DNA of 64,000 nt from Triatoma infestans (GCA_011037195.1 JAAEAF010014365.1:210478-274477), one strand, 5' to 3'; positions 23,000 through 35,410 are shown, counted from the first letter of the stretch. Translations and numbers: made by a program. The notes: generated from the sequence alone by a model not told the origin.

Positions 23000-23353
23000 A
23001 AAGATCAATTCTTCTAATATAAATTAATGTTGTAGGTGATAGAATTATACATTGTACTACAGTAGTACTTTAGAGGAAACTGAATGTTACTGTCCCCAAG
23101 TATTCCGCCAAAATTTTTTTTTTCCTTTGAATCTATTTAATATAAAAGTGATAGGTATATATGTGTATAGATAATATATGAAGTTTATAGAAAAACATTG
23201 GAGTCTTTTTCAAGAAAAAACTGTAAAAATATTTTGCAAGTCGCACTTTCGGTTGAATTTTACCCAAAACCTAAACGGAATAATACTAAGTTTATGCTTT
23301 CTGCGATATTTCCATTTTGAGATATTTTGTTACATACACACACACACACACAC
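23000..23353 (+). mobile_element. Degenerate piece of the ~1-kb T-ended family with (CA)n
   Basis: AAAAGTGATAGGTATATATG and CCAAAACCTAAACGGAATA phrases, followed by a CA microsatellite at about 23334-23353. Confidence 0.45.
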
Positions 23354-23636
23354 ACAACACCGCTCGTGCAGCAAAGGGTAGTTGATCTCATTTGGTTGGG
23401 ATGTATTAAACTACCCCTTCACAGCCCCGATTTCGCACCTACCCCCTATCTTCTCTTCACTAAATTGAAGGAACATCTGGGTGGAAAACACTTTTCCGAA
23501 GACGACGAGGTGAAAATAGAAGTGGAATAAGTGGCTAAAAGCCGTGACGGAAGATCTCTATGACACAGGAATGATAAAACTAGTCGTACCATTGACAAAA
23601 TGTATTGAAGTAAATGGTGATTATGTGGAAAAATAA
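23354..23636 (+). pseudogene. Mariner transposase C-terminal fragment
   Basis: The end of a mariner-type DDE transposase. HNTARAAKG at 23354 corresponds to the HDNARPH block with the second catalytic Asp, here changed. Then, in the next frame, comes LPLHSPDFAPTPYLLFTKLK, the YSPDLAPSDYHLF block with the third catalytic Asp, followed by EHLGGKHFSEDDEVK. After a frameshift near 23530 it continues WLKAVTEDLYDTGMIKLV...CIEVNGDYVEK and stops at about 23636, the natural mariner C-terminus. The N-terminal DNA-binding half and terminal repeats are absent. Two frame changes show it is dead. Confidence 0.88.
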
Positions 23637-23730
23637 TGTAACCATACCTATATACTATAATCCCTGTAATTTTCATTAAAATATATGCATTTTTGTATTT
23701 TTAGAAATCTTGCAATATTACTTTCCAGAT

Positions 23731-24225
23731 GGGTTTGATGATGGACAGAAATGGTTTGGTTTGAATGAACAACTAGATAAGGCTGAACAATGTATAATGT
23801 TAAAAGTGACACTGACTGCCTGGGACTTTACACTAAAATGGTATAGAGTATGGTAGAATGGTAAAGAGTAGGGTAAATGACACGTTGTGGCTGGCGAGCC
23901 CTCTGTTGTATATCTATCTCCCGTCGCTGTATTTATGCAGTTTTCCCACTCTTATCCGAGAGAGTGGTCCTGTCATTTTTGCCTCTCTTTCTCTGCTATG
24001 GATCCTATTACATAAATACAGCGACGGGAGATAAATATACAACAGAGTTCATTCGCCAGTCACAACGTGTCATTTACCTTACCCTTTACACCACTCTACC
24101 ATACTCTACCGTTTTAGTGTAAAGTCCAGGCAGTCAATGTCACTTTTAACATTATACAGCATTCAGCCTTATCTAGTTGTTCATTCAAACAAACCATTTC
24201 TCTCCATCATCAAACCCATTATACA
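23731..24225. mobile_element. Head-to-head palindromic LTR pair
   Basis: Arms of about 210 bp (23731-23940 and 24012-24225) are inverted copies of each other; the outer ends read GGGTTTGATGATGG and CCATCATCAAACCCATTATA. The arm resembles the 3' part of the TGTAATGG LTR family: ATAAATACAGCGACGG, AAAGTCCAGGCAGTC, TATACAGCATTCAGCC. The ~70-bp centre includes GGATCCTATTACAT, the reverse complement of that family's LTR start. Confidence 0.7.
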
Positions 24226-24239
24226 GATAACCGTCATAC

Positions 24240-24796
24240 TTGTTCCCGCATCACCTTTATATTTATGTTAGAATAAATGGTTAAAATTTGAACTGGGTGG
24301 AGTAGTGTGAACGTTTCACACCAGATTTTTTTTTTTGTTTACAAACAACCTCACACCCCGCTAAAACATTTTTCATTATTCAGGACATGGGAAAAATTTT
24401 GAAAATTTAATATGATTGCAGTATTTCCTCTTAAAGTAGTAAGAGAAATTAAAAATGAAAAGTTCTAAAGATTATCATGTTGTCTACGATGAATTAAAAA
24501 TAGATAATAATGAATGAAATGATATAAAGGAGGTGAAATATTTACCATCACTAACTTACTAACTAACACACTAGCAGCAATACGAACATTGATTGGCTTA
24601 CAGTATATTCATATTTATTGACCCACTTTTTGAAGCATCTAAAAATTCCCTACTTTCAATATCTCTCATTCTTCCATTTATAATAATTATAGATTGCCAT
24701 TTGATATTTTACCCCAATTTTTCCTAGCAATCTGTTTTCAAAAATCTCTCCTTTTATAGTGGATATATTTTTTCAAAATGTTCTCTTAATTCAATT
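24240..24796. other. Gene-free stretch
   Basis: AT-rich, with a GTGTGAACGTTTCACACCAG motif at about 24306-24325, an old 3' end of the ~1-kb T-ended family. No gene. Confidence 0.45.
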
Positions 24797-25151
24797 TTTT
24801 ACTTTCTCTTACTCTCATGGTATGAGAAAATATTGTGACCGTGCCAAATTTTCGAAATCGAGTTTTTATCGGAATATAATAAAATAAAATTTTATCGGCT
24901 TTTGAGATCCTTTGAGTACGAAAAATAATGTTTTTAGCGAATCGTCTATGCTTGTGAGTGTGCGTTTGTGTGAATTATCTCAAAAACGTTAAGTCGCAGG
25001 AAGTTGAAACTTGATAGGCTGGTACTTGTCCCCCCCTTCCCCAACTACCTCTATATTTATGTTAGGACAAATGAGCAAAATTTGAAGTTTACAGAAAATT
25101 TGTCATTTTATATATAATTGTATTAACAGGAGTTAAAGAAAGCCGTTTGAA
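24797..25151 (+). mobile_element. ~1-kb T-ended family, internally deleted
   Basis: Starts with ACTTTCTCTTACT at 24801, followed by the CACGG/TTTTCGAAATCGAG block and AACTTGATAGGCTGG, then jumps to AATTTGTCATTTTATA and GGAGTTAAAGAAAGCCG near the 3' end. Both body units are deleted. The 3' hairpin is cut where the tRNA-like sequence begins. Confidence 0.6.
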
Positions 25152-25230
25152 TGTTTGTTGGTGTAGTGGTTATGAGCATGGACTTGTAAGTGGGAGGTCC
25201 CCAGTTCGAGTCCTGCGTAAAACAGCTAAA
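25152..25230 (+). mobile_element. tRNA-like SINE head
   Basis: GTTGGTGTAGTGGTTATGAG (box A-like) and CCAGTTCGAGTCC (box B) about 45 bases apart, nearly the same as at 5221-5290. The anticodon stem does not pair properly. Confidence 0.6.
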
Positions 25231-27439
25231 TTTTATATTCGTTTAAAAAATGTTAATAGTAAAATAGGTGCTTCCGACCCCGTCCACGACACCTAATTTG
25301 ATAGTTGGAAGTTAAGCCCTCCTGAAAAAATAGGCAATTACTTTACTTTTAAACAAGAAGTGATAACAATTGATATTATTATTAATCAAGAAATATTAGG
25401 TTTTATCGCCATGAATAAACCTTAAATCAATTATTCGCTGTTTCAAATAAAAGTATTAGGTATTTTATGTGTGCTGCATAGGTAGGAGAATCAATCCAGC
25501 AAATTTGGCAGACAAAACTAGTCTCAGTATATTCAATACCAACCGCAGCAAGCTCAAACTCATGGTACCAAGCGCACTTCAACTACGCATTACCTCCTCT
25601 GTCATGCCCACCGCAGTGTATTTCCGAATAGCTTGAATTTCGGCCGTCAAATATCCTTCTAGAAGCTGTCTCGAATTCTTAATAAGAGGAGAAACTGGGA
25701 CATAAACCGGAAATTTGAGCTTTTTGTAGAAGATGCCAGATAAACATTATAAACATTTAACAAGCTAACAAGTCTTGAGATCAATCTTGAAAGGCTAGCC
25801 ATATTAGCTAATCCATCGTTAGAACAAGCAAGAGTTCTATAACCAGCCACATCACGATCATCATCACTCTACGTTCGGTCTCTCTGTCATCAATTTATAC
25901 TTTTCTTTTCACAGAGTATAAAAGTGGGTGAAGAGCATTTTTAGAGTACATATAATGAGTTTATGTCTTCATTTACATCACACCCAAATCGCTAAATTCG
26001 GCTACACACATACGTAGGAATTTAATGAAAAGTCTTTGGACTCCTTTTTCGAGAAAATTAGGAAAATTTGCCTTTCTAGTTTAAACGCCATTCTAAGCGG
26101 TTCTTATACTAATTTCAGGGACCGAAGCTCTTTATTGATTAATGCATTTAGGCCCGAAAGGCCTATTGTGCGTGCGATAGTTTTATTCAATTAGATTAAT
26201 GTAATCTCTTTCTACAAGAATATTTACGTATTTGTTTTTTTTTGTTACAGGTATGTATGCATAAGAAAATCACATTATAAACGTAACTAAGGAGATGTCC
26301 TTTCTCAGTTCTAGCCATCGACGGGTAAGTCTTAAGATTCTAAGACAGCCCCCTTATTTTTTCACTCATTTTTTTCACAATAAATTAAGTACGTATAAAG
26401 TTAATATAAAATACAAGGACTCCTTATAGTAAACGATCGGGAAAACTGGACTGAACATTTTTTTAGGGTTCTAGACGCATATCTGTGGGTATCCATCTAC
26501 TTCAAGAGAAGATCCTTCTCTTCAGGAGAACATAGCCAGATCACAGTAAGAGTACGAAGAAAAACACTTTTATTTCTTTAATTTTGCTGGGTAACACTTT
26601 GATGAACACATATCCGTCATGTTTAAGATCAGTGAACGTAATTATTCAGTTAGTTTTAAGATAAATATCTTTTAATTATATTATTGCTGTTATTATTGAA
26701 TTAAACATATAATATGATAGTTGCTACAATATATTTATGTGTTATCGACCGTGTAATACATCATATCCTCACCTTAGTTAGATATGCATGTATATATTAT
26801 ATACGTATGTGTGAGTGTAGAGTGCCAATCCAGGTATATCTTCAAGGTTTATCTGATTGTTTCATTTGTGCAATAGATCGTTTCTAAACGATAATATTTT
26901 TAATCTCTCTCCCAGTATTTCTTCATACATTAGTTTTCTTAATTACTTTAATTACTCAACAATATTATTAAAATAAAAGTAAATCTAGTGTGAAACACTC
27001 ACACGAATTTCTCCTATTGCTACTAACACAAATTAAATCTTTATAATTGTTGTGTTTACAGAGTTATATTTGGGCTTGTCACAGAGTGAATAGGGGTAAT
27101 TGGGGTGGCAGTGCTCTCTGTCTCAATCTTCAAAGCTTGTAGCGGTAGATTTGACTTTGGTTACTAAGTTCGATTAGGAGTATAAAGTTTTTAAATAAAG
27201 GAATACAAAATTTTAATTTTTGAAAGCATTACAGCATTCGCTAGTAACATTTTTCGTACTAAGGCTCCTCAAAACAAAAGCAAAATGCTGAAGGCCACGT
27301 GCCTTACGGGCGCTCATATGACATCAGAATTATTAATATTTAAAACCATTATTATTATTATCATCAACGAGAGCCAAAATAGGTCTTATCTCACCCACAA
27401 GAAAAAAAAAACTAACTTCCAGCAATGTGCTGTTCTGAC
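25231..27439. other. Long gene-free interval
   Basis: No supported gene. The minus-strand ORF 25659-25850 has no domain. A block near 25840-25910 (AACCAGCCACATCACGATCA) resembles sequence near 30030-30110 and may be LTR-derived. GTGTGAAACACTCACAC-like sequence near 26990-27004 is another old end of the ~1-kb family. Confidence 0.4.
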
Positions 27440-28300
27440 TGCACTATCTTAAGATATGCGGAACCAAGCGGCGAAACGGGAACACTGACCTAGGTTGTAG
27501 CATCCTTATAATTCTGACACATAGGACTAGATATCCTGCCTATTTTGTATAAATAACTGGCTACCCAAGCGTGTCCAGTCAAAACACCTACCAAGGCTCT
27601 CAATCGTATCCTACTAAAAAAAAAAAATTTACTTTAAGTCCACCTAGGCTTCTTATACCTTTTATGAAATCTTTTATACACCCTACCGTGACACTCTTCA
27701 GTGCTTCTCCAGTTTCCTTTTCCAGAATCTCATTTAAGCCATTTCATCCGCCCTTCTATTGCCCTCTATATAAGGTGTCCATGTTCCTAGAAGAGCTCTG
27801 GGCATTAGTTTTCTTCTACATTCACCCACTGCTGCACGGCTTATTCAAAGACTTTAGTGCAACTTGACCTCTTTAACTTCTCTCTGACATTCTTCCACTA
27901 TACAGCATCATTCAACGATACCAATGATCTCAGCCTGGAAAATAGTGGTCATATCTCTTAAAGCACAGACCTTTCTTTGTTCAGGCCCTGCAGCCAAGCT
28001 TCTACTCTAGACAGACCGGTTTCCTTCTGTCTGGAGCCATCAGAATAACAGTGGCAAATGATGCCACTACTGACCTCCATTTGAGGGGGTCCTTCTTCTT
28101 ACTGCTAATGCTGATCTTATAATCTCTCTTGAAACTTCCACTTCCTGCACGTCTCATAAACTTTAGAGAGAAGATATTGGTTCGCTTGCCTTAACTTGCC
28201 CCTTAATCCTCTCCTGAAATTTCTTGTCCACTCTTGTTTGCATCTCTTCCTAAGGTGATCTTTCATTGCCTCTCCAACAACCGTGTGTTGTAGCGGTTCT
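27440..28300 (-). pseudogene. LINE RNase H-domain remnant
   Basis: Minus strand, in several broken frames. From about 28070 downward one reads SDGSRQKETG, then TTIFQAEIIGIVE, the first strands of the RNase H fold carried by many LINE polymerases. Near 27800 it continues LLGTWTPYIEGNRRADEMA, matching the VPGHxGIxGNExAD block, and near 27600-27560 LRALVGVLTGHAWVAS, the usual post-RNase H segment. Stops and frameshifts are frequent. The family is probably I/LOA/R1-like, but this is not resolvable by eye. Confidence 0.6.
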
Positions 28301-31300
28301 AATTAAAACTAAATATGTCCAACACATCTTCTCCTTATTGTTGTCCACATTTATGACATTATGGTGACGCTACCAGATCCATCATTTTCCATGGTATTCT
28401 CAAGGTTTTGTCTAAAATGTTTAATATGTTTTACATTTTGTTAAATTATTATTACATTATTGTAATTATTATTAATATGTTAAAACAATTTACATTCAGG
28501 TCAGGGAGATGTTTTTTTAATTTTTACTCTTTAGTACCATTAACATTTTTTTCTTTTTAAATATTACTGTTCAGGTATTGATAAATAACTATATTATTTA
28601 AAGGTAATTGATGTTTAATTGTTTAAGAAAATATAGATTATATGTAGTTTTATTTAATGATTTTATGTGCCAAGGTAATTTTTTTTTAAGGTAATATAAT
28701 AATGAAACATTTATAGTAATAAACTTATGAAGTTGACCTATGAGTGGCTGCCTAATGAAATTGTATATTTCATTCTAGATTTTCTGTTTTCTTTTATTTG
28801 AAGCAATAAAATAGTAATTTTATTTACCATTTTTCCTAAAAGGATAAATACAGGGTAATGATTTGCGCTAGACAACTCGTTGTGGGTTGGTAAAGTGCTC
28901 GAGAGTTGGAGCTGCATTGCTTTACTTCCACATGGCATTCGCATCTCCAGGTTTATACATTTAAACTTTGTGGATTACAAGGTGGAGATTTGGCGAAAGA
29001 GTGAGTAAGGCTAATATTTTGATCGCGGAAGCCTTATGCTTGTCTTGTCAGCTGTATCAAACGCTAATATCATACTTTCCAGGAGCGAGGCATTGCTCAC
29101 TCTGTCACGCCTACTGCACTGTAGGACGAATGGGCTATAATTTAGAATTTGTATCTAGCTTTTATCAAGATAGCAAGATGGCTAATTTTCTACCATGAAG
29201 AGAAAAAGCCATTAATCCTTGAGCTTTAGAATTTAGCAAGATTGTAACCAGCAAGACTAGGGAACTTAAAGCTCAAGACCTTGAAGTCTAAACAAGCTAC
29301 CAAGAAGTAAAAATCAGTCAAACATTTGTAAGCTTTGTCTGTGTCAGGATTGGCAGCCCGGTCTTATTTTAGTTTTAGGTTAAGCACTTAATGTGATGGA
29401 GGAATATCGAGTATTCCATGACAATATTTTAATTATACTGCTTTAGTCGTGAAAATATTTATTGGTATGAACGCATTTATTAGGATGTATGTATTTATTA
29501 GGATCTTCGTCTTATAAGCGTGAGCATATTTATTGGGCTGCTTGTATTTATTAGGGTACGAATGTGTTATACGTATGAGTGTATTTATTGAGATGTCTCA
29601 GTTATTAGTTAGTTGAAATTATCATTATGAATGTAGTGTAGTTTGATTTTATTTTAGGGTTAGGCAAACAAGAGATTTGAAAAAAGTTCGGTATCGTCCT
29701 TCTTAAATTTAAAGGTAGAAATATAACAGGAAATTTAGTTGTGACTAGGGTAATGTTTTGATATATTTAACTTATTTGGTGTCAATTAAAGATAAGTATC
29801 AGGTGCGAATGACCTTAGATTTTTGTACCTTAAAAAAAATAAAATTATGTGCTTAATGTGAGTTTACAACACAACTCTCCAAGAACTATTAAAGAAACTG
29901 CTTATAACAAGCAATCGGCTGCCTACCTTAACTCCTCTTCCTCTCTTCCAAAAGTTTTTTTTACACGTTAGACAGTCTTCATCCAGTTAGCCACCCTAGG
30001 TATCCACAGTTTAAATAAACAAGAGTTCTCTAACTAGCCACCTCGCTCTTCAAACATCACATCAGCCATTCTACATCATCAACATCATCACTCATCGCCC
30101 GGTCACTCTCTGTTACTTTTCCTCGCTACTTAGTTTCGTAAATATATAAGTTTATGTATAGTATAAATATTCTATTCGTAATAATCTAAATACTTCATTT
30201 GTTGCGTTCCACTATTTTGAGAGATTAATATCCTCCTCCTATTGTGGGTTCAACGAACCAAGTTATAAAATTTCGTTCAGTTAAAGAATTGTACTGGTAT
30301 CTGCTTAGGTCCAACAGTCCAGTCTGTTAATACCATCATTGCGGTGGATTAGAATACAATTTCCATCAGTGTCAGGATTAATAATGCAATCATCATCATT
30401 ATCAGTAAGATTATTATCAGTGGCAACATCTGACTGAGCCAACTTACAGTAAGATGTAAGCCATTCGTCTCATCTTCCTGAAGGCATAGGGAGCGCATTG
30501 GGCTTAACTGGCGTTGGATATAATCATGCCCTATTATTATGTTGCGGAAGTAATCTATAGCCTCGCTTCTGCTATCCGCTTGCATTAAGGGATTCTCCAC
30601 CAAACTCCACAACTCTCTTCTGCTTTATTTCGCAGAAGGTTTTTAATCCTTCCTCCTTTATAGAAATTCTTTTATTCTATTAATTCTAATAATTCTTTTA
30701 TTCGCGCAGTAGGAAGTTGGTGTAGCGGGTTGCTACAAATAATCTAAGAAATGGAAGAAGAGCGGTAATAGTAAAAAAAAGATTACTATTACGTATTTGG
30801 TTGACGTTGACATTTTGAATGTGGATTTATTTTTCTGAAGGGAATCGAATAGTCTAGTTCTGTATATTGATAGGGTCGTTAATAATTTAATGTGTATTTA
30901 TTTTTATTTGAAATTGACAACTACAAGAACAAAGCTCCTGCCCCAAATAAATAGTGTGACAAAATGAGACGTCATCACTCCGTGGTGGCTGTCCAGGTAT
31001 ATTATTTATTTACTGACCTCCATCGTAGTCGAGGGAATCGCACGGCCAGCGCCGTGAATTTAATCTAAGGTCGGGTTATCTAACACAGAATTTGAGTCTA
31101 AGGGTTATCTGGAAGGGACAGAGGTTATAAAGGGATAGCATGCCTAGAAAGAGGAGAATGCAATTTTTTGTACCTAGTTGAGATTAAGTCTTTGATAAAT
31201 GGTATCGTTAAATCAGAATGGATGGTTCTATTGGAGACATAGTATGAAACATTAGTTATTCGGGGTAGAATTTTGGACGGTAAGAATTGAAGGCGATAGA

Positions 31301-31649
31301 TATTAGGTTGCTTGGCTGATTACCATAATTCGAGCCCGTAAGTCCAGATAAGTTTCACAAGTGCATTGCATTTTAGAACTTAGTTGTTTAATATTAACTT
31401 TGATCGTCTGTCAGGTAGGCGTGCAGGTTTTCAGTTATTTTCTTTTAAGTCTTGTATGCGGAATCTAAGGCAGTTGCTTCCGTCAAGAGAGAGAGACCAA
31501 GATATCGTACAGTATCTGTGTAAAGAAGTGTAGTCAGGATATAAGTATAAAGGCGGACAAATAGTTCGTCTGAGAATGAATGGCTCTATTTTGATATTTT
31601 TGAAACATAAGAGTATTTAATTTAAGATGTGGGTGGGTCCGCAATACTG
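28301..31649. other. Long gene-free interval
   Basis: AT-rich with no supported gene. ORFs at 28738-28944 (-), 28968-29198 (+) and 30349-30612 (-) have no recognisable domain. A CATCATC-rich block with TCACTCTCTGTTA at 30030-30130 may be an LTR leader. Confidence 0.4.
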
Positions 31650-31945
31650 GATAATATCTGGTATTTTATCCGTCGTTGCATGCATACTGATTTTGTTCCT
31701 GACTGGTTTCGGGTTTTCATTCACCGTCAGAGTACATTCACCAAGTTCGTGTAGGGAGTTCACTTCAATCTGATGTTTCTGTTACACTCACACTTATTGA
31801 TTGTATATCAATAACAGAATCATCACGTTGAAATGAACTTTCTACACGATCTTGGTGAATTTGCTCTGGCGATGGATGAAAATCCAAAAACGGTCAGTAA
31901 CAAAATCAATATGCATGCTGCGACGGATAAAATACCAGATATTTA
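31650..31945. mobile_element. Inverted pair of hammerhead-bearing Penelope-like termini
   Basis: Two arms of about 140 bp, outer ends AATATCTGGTATTTTATCC and its inverse at 31945. Each arm holds a hammerhead-like core at mirrored positions. The spacer is about 30 bp around 31785-31810. No reverse transcriptase lies between them, so this is a terminus-only remnant or a small non-autonomous element. Confidence 0.6.
31693..31736 (-). ncRNA. Hammerhead-like motif, third family
   Basis: Minus strand: CTGACGG, a short stem II with loop GAATGAAAA, CCC, GAAACCAGTC. A9 is changed to G; the mirrored copy at 31866-31895 keeps CGA but has lost A6 and G12. Together they imply an ancestral CTGACGA...GAAACCGGTC core. 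Confidence 0.45.
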
Positions 31946-33022
31946 ATTTAATTTTTTTTTTTTTTGCGGGGGCAATGAACCCGTATTATGCGCTATGACG
32001 CATCATTTATGAATGCATGATTAACCATTAAGAGACAAAAAGTATAAATGTAAATAGAAAAACAAATATCCAATATAGATATATAAAAAATTGAAATATA
32101 TAAACATAATCACCAGGCATTCCAGATTTAAATTTGTTGATTGTTCAGAGTATTTAGTTTGATTAATGTTAGACGTTTACAGCTTGAGTTAGAAATTGCG
32201 GAAATTTGGATGACCTTTTATGAATTCATTTTAAGCAGGAAATAAGTACGGTAAGACTTAACGCACGAAATCAGTGCATTATATTTAAATAATAATATTT
32301 ATAAAACTTTACTAATAAAAAAAAAATGGAAAGTATGGGGAACAATATGAAATTAAAATAAAATATCTTAACATTAATACCGTTATAATATTGAAATAGT
32401 CCAGTTATAATATTTATTAAACGCACATATACTAATGTATATATAAAATAAAAAAAACTCAGTGTTAAATTAAAATGACTCAATAACACAACAGGTCAGG
32501 ATACAGGGTTCAAGGTGGGATACCACATTCAGACCACTTTATACCATACACATGATAACCGGTTCAAATAGTGACGTTGTTACAACCATGCTAACCGGTT
32601 AGTTTCCAATTCTTTACTTCTTTTATATATATCTGCTTTACCACATTGTCTGCTAACAAACAGAAACATTAATGGAAAAAAAAAATTAAAAAAAGTATAT
32701 GTTCGTTTAAGATTTTCTTTGTTACAAAAATCTTAGTACTTTCGTTTTAGTGTTGGTAAGGAGAAAGAATTGCTGCTATCGTGGCCAATGATTAATTAAA
32801 AATAATTATTACTAGAGTGTAATTACCCGGTACGTATTCCAAAAGATAGCTGTTTCTTCGATCATCTATAGCACAGAATTTCATAAACTTTTTCTGGATA
32901 AATGTTTCAAATAAAAGTGATAGGCATTTATATCTGTAACTGGTTTTAAGAAAGTTAATTATTGGAGCTGTTTTTGAGGAAAATTAAAAAAAAATCTGTA
33001 AATTACTTCAGATGATAGCTAA
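31946..33022. other. Gene-free stretch
   Basis: AT-rich; ORF 32271-32489 (-) is low complexity. AAAAGTGATAGGCATTTATA near 32915 is a trace of the ~1-kb family. Confidence 0.45.
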
Positions 33023-33027
33023 ACGGA

Positions 33028-33396
33028 TGTAATAGGATCCGAATCATTAGAGATTCATAGGATCCGAAGAGCGGAGAAGCAGACATTAAATGAATAAAAC
33101 GTTGGTTACTTCCCCCCACCTAGGCCAGTCTAAGAAGGGAGAGTTCGATTCATATAAATAGAGCGACAGCAATATAGTTCAGGACAGTTTTACGACAATT
33201 TCTACAACAGTATATCCAGTCAGCAACCTATCTACTACTACCTTCTTATTACTCAGCCAGTCTGTCTCTTTATTATTCTCCAAACTAACTTCTTCTCAAC
33301 TGAAAAGTCCTTGCTTTTTTTTGTGTTTCTATTCTATTTTACAGTGTTCAGCATAATAATCTAGTTTATTTCTCTCTCATTCTCACATCAATTATA
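33028..33396 (+). mobile_element. Solo LTR, TGTAATGG family
   Basis: 369 bp, TGTAATAGG to CAATTATA, collinear with 6054-6428, including CATATAAATAGAGCGACAGC and TACAGTGTTCAGCATA. Flanks ACGGA and TGGAA do not give a clean duplication; one mismatch is possible at 4 bp. Confidence 0.72.
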
Positions 33397-33799
33397 TGGA
33401 ATATCACCGTTTTTAATGAACATAACAGAATTCAGAAGAAAATAGGGCTTCTTCACGCTTTTGGTCTATTGCAGTATATTCAAACTTATATATAACTTGC
33501 GGCACTTAAATTACGATCATCAAAATAAGAGAATATCTTTTTAATTAATTTATTAACACAAATAGAATCAAACCGTCATTACAACCAAAAATATACCACA
33601 AAACAATTTATTATAATTGGAAGCATCATAATGATAACAATTAAAATTTTTATTCTTATTCCTTTTGGTATATAATTTCACAATCAGTGCGATATCTGGA
33701 GGCTGATGTTTTTTCTTAAAGATATCTTCTTTACCATGTCGTATTTTGGACAAGCATAAACTTGAATCTTCTTTCAAGGATTCTAGCCGAGATCGTTTT
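33397..33799. other. Gene-free stretch
   Basis: AT-rich; ORF 33568-33777 (-) is lysine/asparagine-rich chance coding. Nothing recognised. Confidence 0.45.
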
Positions 33800-33931
33800 T
33801 TTTACTTTCTCTTACTCCTAGTAAGAGTAAGTATTGTAATCGTGTGAAATTTTCGATATCGAGTTTTCACCGGAAATATCCATTTTGAGAGGTCCCACGA
33901 GTCCAAAAAAGTGGTTTTTAAGCAAGTGGTG

Positions 33932-33970
<39 letters not shown>

Positions 33971-34812
33971 ATGTGAACAGCATAACTCAAAAACGAAAAA
34001 CCGTAGAAAGTTGAAACTTGATATTCCGTTTAGGTATGACCATGGGATCGGATGGTGCATTATATGTCAAAATTCGTCAACCGGAAGTACCACTTTACGA
34101 GTTTTTTTTTTTTACGTTTTTGCGATTTTCTCAAAAATGGCTACGACGATTTTCTTTAAATTTGGTATATCAACTACACATACAAAGAGCTACAACTTTT
34201 ACTTGTAACACTTCTCCGGGAAAATTCATTTAAGGGCACTTCTGGAGGACGGGGTGGGGTTAGGTTTTCATCTTAACTGTTATTTCAGTTTATTAGACAA
34301 TTCTGTCATGTAAATAATGTTAATTAGAATTAAATAATTAAATGTGTTGTTGAAATTCCAAGTTTGAAAAAAATCGGATAACTGGAAGTGTGTTAATTTT
34401 AACACTTTACTAAATGATTTTTTTCACTTTTTCGCGATTTTCAACATAAATGGCTCCGACGAAACTTCGTATATAAACTAAACATGCAAAGATCTACATC
34501 TTTTATTTAAAACATTTCTCTGGGAAAATTCAGTTAAGGGCACTTTTAGGAGAGGGGTGGGGTTAAAGATTCCTCTAAAATGACATCATAGTTGATTATA
34601 CAGTTCTATCATCCAAACAAAATTAATTAGAAATAAATAGATGGCCAAAATTCCAAGTTTTAAGATGATTAGTAAACCGAAAGTGTGCTTTCACTGCATA
34701 GTTTTTCGACGAATTTCATTAAATTTGGTACACAAACTATAACATTTGTTAATTATAATTTTGAGAACAGGAGTAAGAGAAAGTTGTATGAGTGTTTCAC
34801 ACCAGATTTTTT
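33800..34812 (+). mobile_element. ~1-kb T-ended family (HINE-like), full copy
   Basis: Begins with ACTTTCTCTTACTCC at 33804-33818, which opens a hairpin (CTCTTACT-CCT-AGTAAGAG). Then come the TCACCGGAAATATCC block, a TG/TATG microsatellite (33929-33972), TTGAAACTTGATATTCCG, two body units each with a CAAAGA-CTACA-TTTTA-TT core and a GGGGTGGGGTTA block, and finally GGAGTAAGAGAAAGT at 34770-34784, the exact inverse of the start. A 3' hairpin (34786-34802, one mismatch) and CCAGATTTTTT end it. Confidence 0.85.
33929..33972. repeat. (TG)n/(TATG)n microsatellite inside the element
   Basis: GTGTGTGT then TATGTATG repeats, at the same place where other copies have shorter TG/CA runs. Confidence 0.85.
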
Positions 34813-35160
34813 ATTTTTATTTTTGCACGAATTATGTGTGCTTGACCATTAGTCTATATCTGGTTTTTGTTTTGTAATAAATTTATTTTACTGAAAACCC
34901 TTTCAAATTCAGCATTTGAATGCCTTTAATTAGTATTTTCATTATTATACATCGATTATAAATCGTTGTTCATAAACAGATCCTTGCCAAATCGCGCCTT
35001 CTATTTTCGGGCCACGAAACATTATTTTTCAAAGCGCACTTTATTAAGCGCAAAGCGCAAAATGTACTAACATAATCAATAAAGTATTTATTTGATATAC
35101 ATACTTTATTATGCTTTATACTGATTTCCAAAAGAATTTAATTAATGACCATAAAAATTT
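34813..35160. other. Gene-free stretch
   Basis: AT-rich; nothing recognised. Confidence 0.45.
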
Positions 35161-35162
35161 TT

Positions 35163-35410
35163 TTTTATCGCTATCGCACTCGCCTTTGTTGCGAGGATTG
35201 ATGGGTTCGATTCCTGTGAGGCCCAAGACAATGTGAATCAATTGTCGGAGAAAAAGTGAGGTGCCAGAGTTTATAGTGAAACTTTTGGGTAGCGAAGACA
35301 AGGATTAAAACGGCGATGGGACGGATCCATGGCAAGATTATCACCCCCCCAATAGAAATCGCCATCTGGCAAGCCTTGCACTTCGAGGGCTTGAAAATTG
35401 GGTTCGATAA
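35163..35410 (+). mobile_element. tRNA-Gln-derived SINE
   Basis: ACTCGCCTTTGTTGCGAGG forms a 5-bp anticodon stem with loop CTTTGTT (anticodon TTG), followed by GATGGGTTCGATTCCTGT (box B). The tail block at 35360-35400 (ATCGCCATCTGGCAAGCCTT) matches the tail of the minus-strand SINE at 21068-21428. Box A is eroded. Confidence 0.65.

Noticed and set aside
27571..27867. 98-residue plus-strand ORF
   Set aside because: Opposite strand to a recognisable RNase H remnant; it is a shadow.
30349..30612. 87-residue minus-strand ORF
   Set aside because: Starts plausibly but runs into a hydrophobic stretch made by a CAT/ATT-rich repeat; no domain recognised.
33818..34208. ORFs across the 34-kb repeat, both strands
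   Set aside because: They include translated microsatellite and recur, broken, in all copies of the non-coding ~1-kb family.
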